Below are positions 62,365 through 64,000 of a stretch of DNA of 64,000 nt, one piece after another. The position numbers and the translations under genes were made by a program. The notes under the pieces are model-generated. The model was not told the origin of the DNA. It did not search any database and saw nothing but the letters and a program-made list of their open reading frames with translations. Where the stretch lies: contig NZ_VOSM01000006.1 in the NCBI RefSeq assembly GCF_007997015.1, positions 62,001 through 126,000 of the forward strand. The letters are read 5' to 3'. The DNA is from Lujinxingia vulgaris (GTDB lineage Bacteria; Myxococcota_A; Bradymonadia; Bradymonadales; Bradymonadaceae). Every line of letters begins with the position of its first letter. The stretch's first letter is position 1.

Positions 62365-64000
62365 ATGAGCCGTCTGGAGAGCATCGGTTTGGGGGGGCGA
62401 GATACGACGTTGCGGCACCAGCTGGTGCGCAACCTCGTCTTGCTCACCCTGCTGACGGCCGGGGCGGTGGCGCTGGTGTTTTTGATCGGCTCGTACCGGG
62501 CGGTCGAGGAGCTCTCGGAGCAGGCGATTGACCAGGCGGTGGAGCGGGCGGATGCCGAGCTCGACCGCTTTTTTGTGCCGGTCTCCACCCAGCTGGAGGT
62601 GCTGGCGGACTGGGGCACAGGCGGGGAGTTGAGCCTCGCTGAAGATGATGTTGAGGCGATGAACGCGCGGTTGATGCCGGTGCTGCGCAGGCTCAATCAG
62701 GTCACCTCGGTGCTCTACGCCGACGCCGAGGGGCGCGAATATCTCTTGCTGGAGCAGGGGGGGGGCTGGGTCAATCGCCTGGTGGATCGCAAGGCCCGCG
62801 GGGAGGTGGTGCGCTGGGTGCGTCGCGACGCCGATGGCAAGGTGGTGGAGCGCTGGGAGGAGAAGAGCGACTACGAGACGCGCAAGCGGCCCTGGTATAT
62901 CGGGGCGATGTCTGCGGGTAAGCGTCAGGTGCATTGGACCGAGCCGTACACCTTTTTTACGACGAAAGATCCGGGCATCACCGCCTCGACGCGTTTTGAG
63001 GCTCCCGATGGGGGCGCGCAGGTGGTGGCGCTGGATGTGATGCTCAGCGATGTTTCGGCCTTCTCCACCGGCATTCGCCCCACCGAGCGCGGGTATGTCG
63101 CCGTGCTCGCCGGCGATGAGACGGTGATGGGCCTGCCGGCGCGGGGGCGTTATGAGGCTGAGGAGGCGATCCGGGCCGATGTGCTCAAGTCGACCTCGGA
63201 GCTTGGGCTGTGGGAGCTTCAGGAGGCGCTCAAGACCTGGCGAGAGGATGGAAGCGGGCAGGGGCTTGTGGAGGTGCGGGCTGCTGGCGAGCGCTACTGG
63301 GCAGGGTTTCGCTCGGTGGCGCTGGGGCAGCGCGAGCTGACGATCGCCACGATGGTGCCGCGCTCGGACTTTACCGGGGTGATCGAGCGGCAGCGCAACG
63401 TCACGCTGGGGCTGACGCTGCTGGCGCTGGGGCTTGCGGTGCTGGTGGGGGTGCGGACCTCGCGCTCGTATCGGCGCCGCTTTGAGCAGGTGATCGACGC
63501 GGCGCAGCGCCTGGGGCAGTACACCCTGGAGACGAAGATTGGCGAGGGGGGGATGGGCACGGTGTACCGCGCCCGCCACGCGATGCTGCAGCGGCCCACG
63601 GCGGTGAAGTTGCTCAAAGGGGAGCTCTACGACCGGGAGTCGGTGCGGCGTTTTGAGCGGGAGGTGCAGCTGACGTGCAAGCTGACGCATCCCAACACGA
63701 TCACGATTTTTGATTACGGTCGGACCACCGAGGGCGTCTTTTATTATGCGATGGAGCTGCTCGACGGGGTGACGCTTCTGGAGCTCATCAACTACTGCGG
63801 GCCGTTCGATGAGGGGCGCACGATTTTTCTGTTGCGCCAGGTGTGCGGGGCGCTTGCTGAGGCGCATGAGGCGGGGCTGATTCACCGGGATATCAAGCCG
63901 GGCAATATTGTGGTCGGCGATCGCGGGGGGCTGGGGGATTTTGTCAAAGTGCTGGATTTCGGGCTGGTGAAAGACATTCACGCCCCGCGCGAGGTTCAAC
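62365..64000 (+). CDS. Cache-domain Ser/Thr protein kinase (truncated by window end)
   Basis: The reading frame is open from the ATG at 62365 to the window end (545 codons seen). It has an N-terminal membrane helix (residues ~24-45, LLTLLTAGAVALVFLIG), a periplasmic dCache-like sensor region (~60-345, with KRPWYIGAM and VHWTEPYTFFTT), a second membrane helix (~350-370, LGLTLLALGLAVLVGV), and a Hanks-type kinase starting LGQYTLETKIGEGGMG at 383, with HRDIKPGN from 507 and DFG at 531-533. It would sense an extracellular small molecule and phosphorylate cytoplasmic targets. GAGGAG lies 5 nt before the start. The C-terminus is beyond the window. Confidence 0.9.
   Translation, partial: MSRLESIGLGGRDTTLRHQLVRNLVLLTLLTAGAVALVFLIGSYRAVEELSEQAIDQAVERADAELDRFFVPVSTQLEVLADWGTGGELSLAEDDVEAMNARLMPVLRRLNQVTSVLYADAEGREYLLLEQGGGWVNRLVDRKARGEVVRWVRRDADGKVVERWEEKSDYETRKRPWYIGAMSAGKRQVHWTEPYTFFTTKDPGITASTRFEAPDGGAQVVALDVMLSDVSAFSTGIRPTERGYVAVLAGDETVMGLPARGRYEAEEAIRADVLKSTSELGLWELQEALKTWREDGSGQGLVEVRAAGERYWAGFRSVALGQRELTIATMVPRSDFTGVIERQRNVTLGLTLLALGLAVLVGVRTSRSYRRRFEQVIDAAQRLGQYTLETKIGEGGMGTVYRARHAMLQRPTAVKLLKGELYDRESVRRFEREVQLTCKLTHPNTITIFDYGRTTEGVFYYAMELLDGVTLLELINYCGPFDEGRTIFLLRQVCGALAEAHEAGLIHRDIKPGNIVVGDRGGLGDFVKVLDFGLVKDIHAPREVQ

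Overview
The window is high-G+C DNA from a Gram-negative, predatory- or myxobacteria-like lineage. Evidence for this is the many Cys-terminated lipoproteins, a MYXO-CTERM-like C-terminal anchor, RCC1, FG-GAP, PEGA and beta-helix surface proteins, several Ser/Thr kinases, and conserved proteins of the Myxococcota/Bradymonadales type. A bradymonad is my best guess; this is inference because no rRNA is present. The top strand is G-rich through genes of both orientations, so it probably replicates as the leading strand.

Layout. 0-19 kb: an RlmI-like rRNA methyltransferase, secreted lipoproteins, acireductone dioxygenase, a MYXO-CTERM protein, YqeY, a SUMF1-domain protein and several unrecognised proteins. 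19-31 kb: a deoxyribose catabolism operon (deoC, aldehyde dehydrogenase, truncated aldehyde dehydrogenase), an EAL protein, dihydroorotase, GlmU, adenosine deaminase and a rhomboid protease. 31-42 kb: a 1.1 kb repeat array, an RCC1 lipoprotein, a DUF1015 protein, an isolated type III secretion pair (SctP-like and SctQ, the latter with an internal start for a short SctQ-C), a degenerate secretion-ATPase-like protein with a PEGA lipoprotein, and an Ig-like lipoprotein. 42-55 kb: a kinase-ATPase-TPR regulator, oligoribonuclease, a second kinase, convergent luxC and luxE homologues, a degenerate ABC transporter pair and a membrane-anchored beta-helix protein. 55-64 kb: prfA, rho with a long leader, a 1.8 kb non-coding region, RNase G, glycerol kinase, and a Cache-domain Ser/Thr kinase cut by the window end.

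The most striking content lies between the genes. Eight arrays, roughly 110 copies in all, are built on the near-palindrome GTGCCAGGCAC, mostly at an exact 34-nt period. Each array has its own homogenised spacer, and nearly all copies face the same way. A second family of about 100-nt hairpin units occurs at 30.8-31.1 kb and 57.8-58.5 kb; its inner and outer stems show compensatory changes. No transposase, tRNA, rRNA or CRISPR was found.

Functional links visible here: adenosine deaminase and DeoC/ALDH serve nucleoside salvage and catabolism; LuxC/LuxE form a plausible fatty-acid reductase without luciferase; RNase G, oligoribonuclease, Rho and RF1 serve RNA turnover and termination. Three Ser/Thr kinases and one c-di-GMP phosphodiesterase point to extensive signalling.
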